Assembly: GCF_021390155.1 (NCBI RefSeq)
Contig: NZ_CP089985.1
Coordinates: 4,289,001-4,353,000, forward strand
DNA from: Pseudomonas sp. HN11
GTDB lineage: Bacteria > Pseudomonadota > Gammaproteobacteria > Pseudomonadales > Pseudomonadaceae
DNA: 64,000 bases
Direction: 5' to 3'
Numbering within the stretch: the stretch's first letter is position 1; each line of letters opens with the position of its first letter. A program made the position numbers and the translations under genes. Positions 9,040 to 16,678 of this stretch are shown here, piece after piece. The notes under the pieces are model-generated. The model saw nothing but the letters and a program-made list of their open reading frames with translations. It searched no databases and was not told the origin of the DNA.

Positions 9040-9314
9040 GATCGCTCCCTGGAACAACAGCCGCGAGAAATTGCAGCACGCCTGTGCCAGTTGCGCCACC
9101 TCTTGATTCAACCCATATTGCCGGTCCATCCGGTGCAACGCCACTTACTGGATATCCGGCAGCGCCGGTAGCGCTACTGTCGCCCCGAAGAGCTTGAAGA
9201 CGGGCAGCTTTTCGACATCTATTATTCAGCACGCAATGCTGGCGCAACCCTGCCTGGCAGGGGTCTGGACGATAAGAAAACAGCTGACTCCACAGAACGA
9301 CTCGTTCGATTAAC

Positions 9315-9338
9315 AGCAAATGACTGTTAATCATTGGG
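9315..9338 (+). repeat. Stranded tRNA-Asn fragment (possible old att site)
   Basis: Twenty-four bases (AGCAAATGACTGTTAATC followed by ATTGGG) are identical to the end of the D arm, the whole anticodon arm and the start of the variable region of the tRNA-Asn gene at 51938-52013. The match stops abruptly on both sides and no acceptor or T arm is present. It lies on the plus strand, whereas the intact tRNA is on the minus strand. Anticodon-arm segments of tRNA genes are common crossover sites of tyrosine integrases, so this may be a relic attachment site. Confidence 0.6.
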
Positions 9339-9346
9339 CAAAATAA

Positions 9347-9366
9347 AGGCGCTCCAAAGAGCGCCT
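9347..9366 (-). terminator. Rho-independent terminator of hsp20
   Basis: AGGCGCTC / GAGCGCCT form an 8-bp stem with a 4-base loop. Read on the minus strand the hairpin is followed by TTATTTT. It lies just downstream of the hsp20 stop at 9381. Confidence 0.8.
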
Positions 9367-9380
9367 CTATTCATTTCAAC

Positions 9381-9839
9381 TCACTGCTCGCTGATGGATT
9401 TCACATCAGCTTTGGCCGCACTACCAATCGCAATGCGCTTGGGCTTGGCTTCCTCCGGTACGACCCTGAGCAGGTCAATGCTCAGCAAGCCATTGGAAAG
9501 CTGTGCGCCCTGCACTTCGATGTGGTCGACCAGGCGGAACGACAGGCGGAACGCGCGTTGGGCGATGCCCTGGTGCAGGTAAGTGATGCTCTCGTTCTGT
9601 TCACGTTTGCCACCGGCGACGGTCAGCACGCCTTTTTCCACCTGGATGTCCAGGTCGTCCTCCACCAAACCTGCAGCCGCGATGACGATTCGGTAGTGGT
9701 CATCGCCATGCTTTTCGACGTTATGCGGTGGGTAGGTGGTACCGGCCTCGCTACGAAGCGCCGATTCGAAAAGATCGTTGAAACGGTCAAAGCCGACGGA
9801 ATGACGGAACAGTGGGGCCAACGAAAGAGTAGTAGCCAT
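9381..9839 (-). CDS. ibpA: Small heat-shock protein Hsp20 (IbpA-like)
   Basis: A 152-residue alpha-crystallin chaperone that holds unfolding proteins for refolding. It has the IbpA N-terminus (FRHSVGFDRFNDLFESAL), the NVEKHGDDHYRIVIAAAGL strand region and the VEKGVLTVAGGKRE beta-sandwich. The C-terminal PEEAKPKRIAIG carries the I-x-I anchor. The leader shows a sigma-32-like promoter and a ROSE-like hairpin over the ribosome-binding site, and a terminator follows, so it is a single-gene heat-shock unit. Confidence 0.92.
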   Translation of the reverse strand: MATTLSLAPLFRHSVGFDRFNDLFESALRSEAGTTYPPHNVEKHGDDHYRIVIAAAGLVEDDLDIQVEKGVLTVAGGKREQNESITYLHQGIAQRAFRLSFRLVDHIEVQGAQLSNGLLSIDLLRVVPEEAKPKRIAIGSAAKADVKSISEQ

Positions 9840-9935
9840 TGCAAAATCTCCTGAGGTTTCTCCAAGTGATTTGGTACGCGACCCGTGTTCGGCATCGCGT
9901 AAAACCTAAGTAGGTTCAGGCAAAAAAATTTCAAG
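9840..9935 (-). promoter_or_regulatory. Heat-shock promoter and ROSE-like RNA thermometer of ibpA
   Basis: On the minus strand CTTGAAA (9929-9935) is an exact sigma-32 -35 box; 14 bases on, CCTACTTAG is a weak match to the -10. In the leader, ACGCGA/TCGCGT can form one hairpin. A second folds CUUGGAG onto CUCAGG next to the AGGAG ribosome-binding site, with an outer CAAAUC/GAUUUUG helix and mismatches, as in ROSE thermometers of other ibpA genes. The fold was done by hand. Confidence 0.55.
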
Positions 9936-10030
9936 CGCTGCCCATAAATTTTTTTTCGTGGTGCTGCTATCACGTTCTCCACCGCATTCATACAGCGGTA
10001 AAAAATCGTATGCTCACGCTCCGCATTGAC

Positions 10031-10050
10031 ATATCGGTAAATCTCGATAT
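10031..10050. promoter_or_regulatory. Operator 1 of the ArsR-type regulator
   Basis: ATATCG-N8-CGATAT, a perfect 6-bp inverted repeat 9 bases upstream of the arsR-type start codon. The same core recurs at 10375-10398 before the oxidoreductase gene. It probably mediates autoregulation. Confidence 0.65.
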
Positions 10051-10059
10051 CCTTGCGCC

Positions 10060-10362
10060 ATGGACCTACTCGAAATATTCAAAGCCCTCTCAAACCGCAC
10101 TCGACTTGAAATCCTGAAAGGTTTGAAGGATCCCGAAAAGAACTTCCCCGCGCAGGATGAAGGGGACGTTCATACGGTGGGCGTCTGTGTGAGCAGCATT
10201 CAAGAAGGCGTCGGGCTGTCGCAGTCGACGGTGTCCGATTACCTTGCCACGCTGCACCGAGCGGGCCTGATCGAAACCCGGCGCATCGGCCAGTGGACCT
10301 ACTACAAGCGAAACGAAGCAACCATCAGTGCACTTGCCGAGATCATCGGCAAGGAACTGTAA
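10060..10362 (+). CDS. ArsR-family winged-helix repressor
   Basis: A 100-residue ArsR-type regulator. N-terminal [20 protein letters not shown] leads to the recognition helix [19 protein letters not shown] and a wing with QWTYYKRNE. It has one cysteine (residue 43), so the usual metal-thiolate sites are absent and a redox, quinone or small-molecule signal is more likely than arsenic or zinc. Inverted repeats before it and before the downstream quinone oxidoreductase share the ATATCG-N8-CGATAT core, giving a clear regulon. Confidence 0.87.
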   Translation: MDLLEIFKALSNRTRLEILKGLKDPEKNFPAQDEGDVHTVGVCVSSIQEGVGLSQSTVSDYLATLHRAGLIETRRIGQWTYYKRNEATISALAEIIGKEL

Positions 10363-10374
10363 TTTTTTACCACA

Positions 10375-10398
10375 GGATATCGATAATTCCCGATATCC
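10375..10398. promoter_or_regulatory. Operator 2 of the ArsR-type regulator
   Basis: GGATATCG-N8-CGATATCC, a perfect 8-bp inverted repeat with the same core and spacing as operator 1, between the regulator stop and the oxidoreductase start. Confidence 0.68.
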
Positions 10399-10423
10399 CT
10401 TTTTACCGAAACGAGGTAGTACA

Positions 10424-11404
10424 ATGAAAGCGATGATCCTTAATTCATTTGGCGGCCCGGATTCGTTCGAACTCTGCGAAGTGCCCAATCCGGTGCCGCA
10501 CTCCGGGCAAGTCCTGGTGCGGGTACATGCCACGTCCATCAATCCGTTGGATTATCAGGTGCGCCGTGGCGACTACGCCGACCTGGTGCAACTCCCCGCC
10601 ATTACCGGCCACGACATCTCCGGCGTTGTCGAAGCGGTCGGGCCGGGCGTGACGAACTTCGCGCCAGGCGACGAAGTCTGGTACACCCCGCAGATATTCG
10701 ACGGCCCCGGAAGTTATGCCGAATACCACGTGGCGGCCGAAAGCATTATCGGCAAGAAGCCGCTCGCACTGAGTCACCTTGAGGCGGCCAGCCTGAGCTT
10801 GGTCGGCGGGACGGCATGGGAAGCGCTGACCGTACGCGCAGAGCTTCGGGTTGGAGAAAGTATCCTGATACACGGCGGCGCTGGCGGCGTTGGCCATATA
10901 GCGATCCAACTGGCAAAGGCCATCGGCGCAAGGGTGTTCACCACCGTGCGCGAAGCCAACGCTGAGTTCGCACGCAGCATGGGCGCCGACGTGATCATCG
11001 ACTACGAAAAGGAAGACTACGTCGACGCGATCATGCGGGAAACGAATGGACGCGGCGTTGATGTGGTGTTCGACACCATCGGCGGCAACACGCTATCGCG
11101 CAGCCCTGACGCGCTCGCACAACTGGGCCGCGTGGTCTCTATCGTCGACATCGCACAGCCGCAGAACCTGGTTCAGGCCTGGGGCAAGAATGCGAGTTAT
11201 CACTTCGTGTTCACGAGGCAAAACCGCGGCAAGCTGGATGAGTTGAGCACGTTGGTTGCACAAGGTCAGTTGCGCCCACACGTCGGCGCCGTCTATGCGC
11301 TTGCCGACATGCCGCTCGCCCATGCGCGACTGGAAAGCCCCAACAATGGCCTCCAAGGAAAAATCGCGATAGCCGTTGGCCCCACTGCCGGAGCAAAGCC
11401 ATGA
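10424..11404 (+). CDS. NADPH:quinone oxidoreductase-like MDR enzyme
   Basis: A 326-residue medium-chain reductase without the catalytic or structural zinc cysteines. GroES-like N-terminus ([35 protein letters not shown]), then the Rossmann motif [21 protein letters not shown]. Such enzymes reduce quinones or enals with NADPH. The ATG follows ACGAGG. It overlaps the next gene by 4 bases (ATGA), so the two form an operon, and it lies directly after operator 2 of the ArsR-type repressor. Confidence 0.88.
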   Translation: MKAMILNSFGGPDSFELCEVPNPVPHSGQVLVRVHATSINPLDYQVRRGDYADLVQLPAITGHDISGVVEAVGPGVTNFAPGDEVWYTPQIFDGPGSYAEYHVAAESIIGKKPLALSHLEAASLSLVGGTAWEALTVRAELRVGESILIHGGAGGVGHIAIQLAKAIGARVFTTVREANAEFARSMGADVIIDYEKEDYVDAIMRETNGRGVDVVFDTIGGNTLSRSPDALAQLGRVVSIVDIAQPQNLVQAWGKNASYHFVFTRQNRGKLDELSTLVAQGQLRPHVGAVYALADMPLAHARLESPNNGLQGKIAIAVGPTAGAKP

Positions 11405-11700
11405 TCTACGAGATCGCTCTACTCCCTGTTCACAAAGAACGCATCGAAGCATTCAGGGATGCATTTGCCGAAGTCGCTCCGCTGCTCAGTCGTGCGAAAG
11501 GCCATTTGGGCCACATGCTCGCGCAAGGGATTGAAACACCTGAGCGATTCAACCTGATTGTGCGTTGGGAGTCACTGGAGGATCACACGCCGGGTTTTGA
11601 GGCGAGTGAGGATCACCGGGTGTTCATGCTGGGGTTGGAAGAGTTTTTCTCGGAGGAACCGCAGGTGTATCACATTGAGGGAGGCGGTTTTGTCGACTAA
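11401..11700 (+). CDS. Antibiotic biosynthesis monooxygenase (ABM) domain protein
   Basis: A 99-residue ferredoxin-like-fold protein. It begins [20 protein letters not shown] and has [17 protein letters not shown], the usual ABM strand-helix pattern. ABM proteins are cofactor-free monooxygenases, often acting on quinones or polyphenols, which fits its coupling (4-base overlap) to the quinone oxidoreductase. It is the last gene before the left copy of the 35-bp repeat. Confidence 0.8.
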   Translation: MIYEIALLPVHKERIEAFRDAFAEVAPLLSRAKGHLGHMLAQGIETPERFNLIVRWESLEDHTPGFEASEDHRVFMLGLEEFFSEEPQVYHIEGGGFVD

Positions 11701-11713
11701 AAAACTCTAGCGC

Positions 11714-11748
11714 AAAAAAAGCCTGCATCTCTGCAGGCTTCTCTTTAT
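11714..11748 (-). repeat. Left copy of 35-bp direct repeat (tRNA-Asn-type terminator)
   Basis: Thirty-five bases identical to 51894-51928, where the sequence is the terminator of tRNA-Asn. AAGCCTGCA/TGCAGGCTT forms a 9-bp stem with loop TCTC, followed on the minus strand by a run of seven T. No tRNA precedes this copy. I interpret the pair as island borders; it could still act as a terminator here. Confidence 0.7.
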
Positions 11749-11792
11749 CCAGTGTCGATTGGGATGAAAAGAAGTCATCTACCTTTCCGAAA

Positions 11793-13166
11793 GAGAGTGT
11801 CAGATTTTTTGTGTGCGGGCCGGTAACGGCCTGCCGTCAGGCAGGCCCTAGCTTTACCAGGTCGGCCTGATAAATCGATCTGCGTACAGGATCGCAAATT
11901 GATTCATCGCGCTCTTCCAGTCATGGGCTGCACTGCCCCAGTTCGCGGTGATATTGCGTAAACCCAGCCAAATCAGCTTCGTCGCGGCATCGTCCGTTGG
12001 GAAGTGGCCTCGCGTCTTGATGATCTTGCGCAACTGAGCATTGATGCTCTCGATGGCGTTGGTTGTGTAGATCACTTTGCGTATCGCCGGGGGAAACACG
12101 AAGAACGGGATAACCCGATCCCAAGCGCGCTTCCAAGCCGCCACAACCGTGGGATATTGCTTGCCCCAAGGCCCGGCTTCGAAGGCCAGCAGCGCTTGCT
12201 CGGCGAGGTCAGCATTGAGCGCTTGATAGATCGGCTTCAATGCCTTGGCCAGCTCACGGCGCTTGTCCCAGCCTGCGTAATCGAGGCTGTTGCGGATCAG
12301 ATGGACGATGCAGGTCTGCAACGTCGTCTCAGGAAACACAGCACTCAGCGCTTCGGGCATGCCTTTGAGACCGTCAGTTACGGCGATCAAGACGTCCTCG
12401 ACGCCTCGCGTTTTCAGGTCGTTGAAGACCTTCATCCAAAACTTGGCGCCTTCGGTTGTTTCAATCCAAATGCCCAGGATATCTCGGGTTCCGTCCGGCA
12501 ATACGCCCAGTGCCAGGTAAATCGCTTTGTTGCGCACCAGGCCTTCGTCACGAATTTTGACTCGCAATGCATCGAAGAAAATTACCGGGTACATCGGTTC
12601 AAGCGGTCGCTGTTGCCAGGCGGCAACCTCCTCCAAAACGGCGTCAGTGACGGAACTGATAAAGTCGTGGGAGACTTCTGTTCCGTACTGTTCCGAGAGA
12701 AACGCCCTGATTTCGCGAACCGTCATACCTCGGGCATACATCGCGATGATCTTGTCATCAAAGCCTGTAAAACGGCGCTCATGCTTAGGGATCAAGATCG
12801 GGGCAAAACTTCCATCGCGATCTCTGGGAATATCCAGACGCAAAGGGCCGTCATCGGTCAGCACCGTTTTGCCACTCTTGCCATTGCGTTGGTTGCTCGA
12901 ATCCTCAGGGCGCTCCGCGCCCTGAGGATAGCCAAGATGGTGGCCCAACTCGGCACCAAGAGCTCGCTCGATCAGCGCCTTTTTGAACGCCATCGAGGCG
13001 TCCTGAATGGCTTCGGCACTCATCGGACCGCTGACGAACTGGTCGATCAGCTCTTTGGGAATGGATGGAAGGTCTCGCGTGGCCTCACGGGCCGGTTTCT
13101 TTTTTGTCGGCATACATGCACCTCTAGCAACATGTTATGCCCGAACACAAAATTTATGACAGTCCC
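11793..13166 (-). mobile_element. Intact IS256-family insertion sequence (1374 bp)
   Basis: The transposase lies between 28-bp imperfect inverted repeats (11793-11820 and 13139-13166; 22 of 28 match, sharing TGTCA, TTTTGTGT and CGGGC). They are flanked by an exact 8-bp direct repeat TTCCGAAA (11785-11792 and 13167-13174), the target-site length expected for IS256. The element therefore looks complete and moved as a unit. Confidence 0.88.
11854..13113 (-). CDS. IS256-family transposase
   Basis: A 419-residue DDE transposase of normal length. The acidic triad is visible: Asp181 (FFDALRVKIRDEG), Asp247 (AVTDGLKGMPEA) and Glu355 (TTNAIESINAQLRK). The CIVHLIRNSL motif after the second Asp is typical. 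It is uninterrupted and likely functional. It is the only gene of the element. Confidence 0.95.
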   Translation of the reverse strand: MPTKKKPAREATRDLPSIPKELIDQFVSGPMSAEAIQDASMAFKKALIERALGAELGHHLGYPQGAERPEDSSNQRNGKSGKTVLTDDGPLRLDIPRDRDGSFAPILIPKHERRFTGFDDKIIAMYARGMTVREIRAFLSEQYGTEVSHDFISSVTDAVLEEVAAWQQRPLEPMYPVIFFDALRVKIRDEGLVRNKAIYLALGVLPDGTRDILGIWIETTEGAKFWMKVFNDLKTRGVEDVLIAVTDGLKGMPEALSAVFPETTLQTCIVHLIRNSLDYAGWDKRRELAKALKPIYQALNADLAEQALLAFEAGPWGKQYPTVVAAWKRAWDRVIPFFVFPPAIRKVIYTTNAIESINAQLRKIIKTRGHFPTDDAATKLIWLGLRNITANWGSAAHDWKSAMNQFAILYADRFIRPTW

Positions 13167-13217
13167 TTCCGAAACCTGGAACCTTCTGGATGCCTTGTGC
13201 ACCATCACACCGTTAAA

Positions 13218-13649
13218 TCAGTCTAACATGTGCTTCAGCTCCTCCTCCATAAATCGTAGAAGCTCTACTGGGTCTCGCTCAACAATCCCTACATAATGCT
13301 CATACTCATTTACTAGCAGCGGATAGCCCATAACATAGCTAATTTTGAACGCATCAAAAAGAGATTTGTAGCCAGGGCGCAACTGAGTAATACAAAACTC
13401 CCAGCCTGCTGGAGTCCTAGCATCACCCAATCGAAATAGACTGCTCGGAGCCCAAAAAGGAGGTTGTTCAGGAGCCCGCACTAAAAAATCCACCCGATCA
13501 AAAATAAACGACAGCGCATACACCACGTAGCTTTCTCCAATACTCAAAGGAGAATAGTCAGTTTGATCTACCTCACCTAAATAGCGTTCCGTTGTTGGGA
13601 TAGCGCTACCGAGATTGGCCTGGCAAAAGGCAAGCATATGTTTACTCAC
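13218..13649 (-). CDS. Candidate immunity protein of a polymorphic toxin
   Basis: A 143-residue cytoplasmic protein, lower in GC than its neighbours. SPLSIGESYVVYALSFIFD, PPFWAPSSLFRLGDAR and YPLLVNEYEHYVGIVERDP recall immunity proteins I have seen encoded directly after CdiA/Rhs-type toxin C-termini. The start overlaps the stop of the upstream toxin stub by 4 bases. An intact immunity gene beside a broken toxin suggests an orphan immunity module. I cannot name the toxin class it neutralises. Confidence 0.6.
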   Translation of the reverse strand: MSKHMLAFCQANLGSAIPTTERYLGEVDQTDYSPLSIGESYVVYALSFIFDRVDFLVRAPEQPPFWAPSSLFRLGDARTPAGWEFCITQLRPGYKSLFDAFKISYVMGYPLLVNEYEHYVGIVERDPVELLRFMEEELKHMLD

Positions 13650-13837
13650 TTAAATTTGAAGTCGTCAATTGCTCCAGTAATGGAGTTTCTAACGTAGTGG
13701 ATTTCTATTCCATTGATATTTTGCGCCGATTTCACCCAACCATCAGTTGCTGGCCATCGGGAATCAGTCATCGGAACCGACAGTGGGCGACCAGCAGCAG
13801 GATTTGAAATAGCCTGCTCCATTGCAAGCTGTTCATT
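13646..13837 (-). pseudogene. Truncated polymorphic-toxin C-terminus
   Basis: Only the last 60 or so residues remain, from NEQLAMEQAISNPAAG through DSRWPATDGWVKSAQNI and NGIEIHYVRNSITGAIDDFKFK. This is a characteristic end of CdiA/Rhs-type toxins. Upstream, the frame runs straight into the 76-bp palindrome (13837-13912), which supplies an accidental ATG at 13873. The delivery part of the toxin is absent. The stop overlaps the candidate immunity start, the normal toxin-immunity arrangement. Confidence 0.6.
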
Positions 13838-13912
13838 GGACTGCCCCCGGCATCGTAGACATCTCCAGTCCAAGCTTAGGCTGGAGATGTCTACGATGCC
13901 GGGGGCAGTCCA
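13837..13912. repeat. Perfect 32-bp inverted repeat (palindromic element)
   Basis: Arms 13837-13868 and 13881-13912 are perfect reverse complements, beginning TGGACTGCCCCC and ending CAGTCCA, around a 12-base spacer. Beyond the arms, TTGCAAGC (13822-13829) and GCTTGCAA (13918-13925) extend the symmetry imperfectly. The TG...CA ends recall IS3-type termini. It may be a MITE, two fused IS ends, or an inverted duplication. It cuts the toxin coding region. Confidence 0.75.
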
Positions 13913-13925
13913 TATGAGCTTGCAA

Positions 13926-14141
13926 AGTGTCTAGAGAACCCGGGCGATTCACCGCCTTTCCTACGGCGGTTGTCCAGCGCTCAGTGCTTATAGGTTTTGA
14001 GCGATGCTTTTATTTGATAACAGTCATGTTCTGGATCGCATTGCCGGCCTTGGTAGGGCTCCCTATCATCATTTGACGGGGCGGTGGTAATCAAAAACCC
14101 CCGCATCCTTACTAACAAGAAGCGGCGATGCGAGCACAATA
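13926..14141. other. Upstream region of the galD-ligIABC operon
   Basis: No gene seen. It contains a small hairpin ACCGCC-N8-GGCGGT (13951-13970) and should hold the promoter of the catabolic operon. I see no clear -35/-10 pair or regulator site. Confidence 0.45.
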
Positions 14142-15272
14142 ATGACTCAAACTTCGATCCCCTGCCTGTTCATGCGTGGAGGTACTTCACGCGGACCGTT
14201 TTTCGACCGGGCCGATCTGCCGGACGACATCCCTACCCGTGATCGCGTCCTGCTCGCCATCATGGGCTCCCCCGATCGTCGACAGATCGACGGCCTGGGC
14301 GGCGCCCATCCGCTCACCAGTAAAGTGGGCATTGTTAGCATCAGCAATGCTCCTGGAGTGGATCTGGAATTTCTTTTCGCACAACTCCAACCTGACAGTG
14401 ATCGAGTCGATACCACGGCCAACTGCGGCAACATGCTCGCCGCCGTGGTGCCGTTTGCCTTGGAGCGCGGATTGGTTAATGCCCAAGGCGATACGACAAC
14501 ATTGCGTGTGCTCACACTCAACACGGGAATGCAGTGTGACATCACGGTACAGACACCCAGTTCCGATGGAGTGCGGTATGTCGAATATTCGGGAGCTACA
14601 CGTATTGATGGTGTGCCGAAGCAGGCCGCTCCTATTGGTATCAATTTTCTAGAAACCGCCGGATCGGTCTGTGCGGGTTTACTGCCTACCGGCAATCGGT
14701 GTGATCGAATCACGTTACCGGATGGCCTCTCTCTAGACGTGACTTGCATTGACAATGGCATGCCAATGGTACTGATTCCCGCCAGTGCACTAGGGCGCAC
14801 AGGGTCTGAACCAACGTCATCGCTCAATGCCGATGACGAGCTCAAGACCCGGCTGGAGGCGTTACGGCTGGTGTGCGGTGAGTTGATGGGCCTGGGAGAT
14901 GTCAGCGCGCGTAACTACCCGAAAATGTGCCTGATTGCCTCTCCTCTGCAAGGCGGCAGCATCGTCACCCGTTGCTTTATTCCCCATGTATGTCACGACG
15001 CTATCGGTGTCTTGGCCGCCGTCACCGTCGCAACCGCGTGCGTCCTCAAGCACACGGTGGCTGACGGACTGGCCGAGGTTTCCGGCGGGCTGCAACAGAC
15101 CGTCAGCGTGGAACACCCGACAGGCGAATTCACTCTGCAACTGGGCCTGGAGGCTTCCCCCGACGGTCGCGACCCAAACGTGACGAGTGCCACCCTGTTG
15201 CGAACCGCTCGGCTGTTGATGCGGGGTGAGGTATTCATTCCGCACGCCGTCTGGCCTGGATTCGTGAACTGA
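14142..15272 (+). CDS. galD: 4-Oxalomesaconate tautomerase (PrpF/GalD family)
   Basis: A 376-residue PrpF-fold isomerase. N-terminal SIPCLFMRGGTSRGPFFDRA and DGLGGAHPLTSKVGIV are family hallmarks; TTANCGNMLAA holds the conserved Cys95. In gallate and protocatechuate 4,5-cleavage it interconverts keto and enol oxalomesaconate. It starts the cluster galD-ligI-ligA-ligB-ligC-transporter-hydrolase, whose order resembles the pmd operon of Comamonas (from memory). The assignment rests on family plus context. Confidence 0.87.
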   Translation: MTQTSIPCLFMRGGTSRGPFFDRADLPDDIPTRDRVLLAIMGSPDRRQIDGLGGAHPLTSKVGIVSISNAPGVDLEFLFAQLQPDSDRVDTTANCGNMLAAVVPFALERGLVNAQGDTTTLRVLTLNTGMQCDITVQTPSSDGVRYVEYSGATRIDGVPKQAAPIGINFLETAGSVCAGLLPTGNRCDRITLPDGLSLDVTCIDNGMPMVLIPASALGRTGSEPTSSLNADDELKTRLEALRLVCGELMGLGDVSARNYPKMCLIASPLQGGSIVTRCFIPHVCHDAIGVLAAVTVATACVLKHTVADGLAEVSGGLQQTVSVEHPTGEFTLQLGLEASPDGRDPNVTSATLLRTARLLMRGEVFIPHAVWPGFVN

Positions 15273-15317
15273 CTCCAGCCTAAAAAACGCAGCGCTTCAC
15301 CTCAATCGAGAGTAATC

Positions 15318-16223
15318 ATGACTAGCGATATCACCCCCGGCTGGCTTAATTTTCACCCCAATCCCAGTAAGCCATCCTTTCAGCCGCCTACGGGCGCCGT
15401 GGATGCTCATTGTCATGTCTTCGGTCCAGCGTCCAGTTTCCCCTTCGCCCCCGAAAGAAAATACACACCCTGCGACGCGTCCAAAGAGCAGTTGTTCGCC
15501 TTGCACCGGCGCCTGGGATTTGAACGTAGCGTGATCGTGCAGGCCACCTGCCACGGCAGTGACAATCGAGCATTAGTCGATGCCTTGCTGCACTCAGACG
15601 GCCGGGCTCGTGGCGTCGTGACGCTCAAGAACACGGTGACCGACGAAGAGTTGCGCAAGCTCCATAACGCAGGTGTAAGGGGCGTGCGATTCAACTTCGT
15701 CAAGCGTTTGGTGGACTTCACTCCTCGTGATGAGTTACAGGCCATCGCACAGCGTATCGCACCGTTGGGCTGGCACGTGGTGGTGTATTTCGAGGCACAG
15801 GATTTACCTGAACTTTGGGATTTCTTCATTGGCTTGCCACTGCCAGTCGTGGTCGACCACATGGGTCGCCCGGACGTCAGTGAAAGCGTCGACGGACCGT
15901 CATTCGGCCTGTTCCTGCGCTTGCTCGGCGAACACGCCAATATCTGGACCAAGGTCAGTTGCCCGGAACGCCTGAGCCTTACCGGTCCTGCGGCACTGAA
16001 TGGCGAATCACATCCGTATCGTGATGCGGTTCCGTTTGCCAAAAAGGTCGTCGACGCGTTTCCGGACCGGGTGCTCTGGGGGACCGACTGGCCTCACCCC
16101 AATCTCAAGGATCACATGCCCGATGACGGATTGCTGGTGGACGTCATTCCGCGCATAGCGACCACAGCCGAGCTGCAACGCAAGCTGCTGGTCGACAACC
16201 CGACACGTCTGTACTGGGCCTGA
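15318..16223 (+). CDS. ligI: 2-Pyrone-4,6-dicarboxylate hydrolase
   Basis: A 301-residue amidohydrolase-superfamily TIM barrel. AVDAHCHVFGPASSFPFAPE near residue 30, RGVRFNFVKRLVDF in the middle, and VLWGTDWPHPNLKDHMPDDG near the C-terminus match LigI. The enzyme opens the pyrone ring to 4-oxalomesaconate. It sits directly upstream of ligAB, as in pmd/lig operons. Confidence 0.92.
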   Translation: MTSDITPGWLNFHPNPSKPSFQPPTGAVDAHCHVFGPASSFPFAPERKYTPCDASKEQLFALHRRLGFERSVIVQATCHGSDNRALVDALLHSDGRARGVVTLKNTVTDEELRKLHNAGVRGVRFNFVKRLVDFTPRDELQAIAQRIAPLGWHVVVYFEAQDLPELWDFFIGLPLPVVVDHMGRPDVSESVDGPSFGLFLRLLGEHANIWTKVSCPERLSLTGPAALNGESHPYRDAVPFAKKVVDAFPDRVLWGTDWPHPNLKDHMPDDGLLVDVIPRIATTAELQRKLLVDNPTRLYWA

Positions 16224-16276
16224 CTCCTCTGCGGAGCCAGCCGTTTTAAGCCTGATTTTTTCCTACTGGAGCCGCC

Positions 16277-16678
16277 ATGAACCGGCCAAAAGACTACGAC
16301 GACATACCCGGCACTTATGTGTTCGACGGCAGCCACCATCGTAAAGGGTATGCGCTGAACATGTTCTGCAAGTCCTTGGACCTGGCTGAAAACCGGGAAG
16401 CGTTTCGCCGCGACCCCTTGGGTTACTTGCAGCGTCACCCTATGACCGAACAACAACACGCCGCAGTGATGAAGCGCGAATGGCTGGAGATGTTGAGGCT
16501 GGGTGGAAACATTTATTACACCTTCAAATTGGCCATTTTTGATGGTTTGAGCATGCAGCAGGCCGGCGCAGCTATGTCCGGCAATGGAATGTCTCTTGAG
16601 GCCTTTCAGAAAATGATGCTCGAGGGAGGTCGCTCCATCGCCGGCAACCGCAGTAAGAAGGAGCAATCGCATGGCTAA
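16277..16678 (+). CDS. ligA: Protocatechuate 4,5-dioxygenase alpha subunit
   Basis: A 133-residue helical small subunit. DDIPGTYVFDGSHHRKGYAL, MTEQQHAAVMKREWLEMLRL and GGNIYYTFKLAIFDG match the LigA family. It shapes the active site of the extradiol dioxygenase. The stop overlaps the start of the beta subunit by 8 bases, so the two are coupled. Confidence 0.93.
   Translation: MNRPKDYDDIPGTYVFDGSHHRKGYALNMFCKSLDLAENREAFRRDPLGYLQRHPMTEQQHAAVMKREWLEMLRLGGNIYYTFKLAIFDGLSMQQAGAAMSGNGMSLEAFQKMMLEGGRSIAGNRSKKEQSHG

Larger units (their letters stand above)
9040..9380. other. Intergenic stretch between the LysR and hsp20 genes
   Basis: No convincing gene. It should hold the LysR promoter. It also contains a 24-nt copy of the tRNA-Asn anticodon arm (9315-9338) and the hsp20 terminator (9347-9366), listed separately. 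Short frames here are shadows. Confidence 0.6.

Noticed and set aside
12004..13296. A 430-codon frame antisense to the IS256 transposase
   Set aside because: Antisense shadow; the transposase has its DDE triad and lies exactly between the inverted repeats.
13646..13873. The toxin stub read as an intact 75-residue gene
   Set aside because: Its first 12 codons are palindrome sequence; only the part after 13837 resembles a toxin, so I treat it as truncated.
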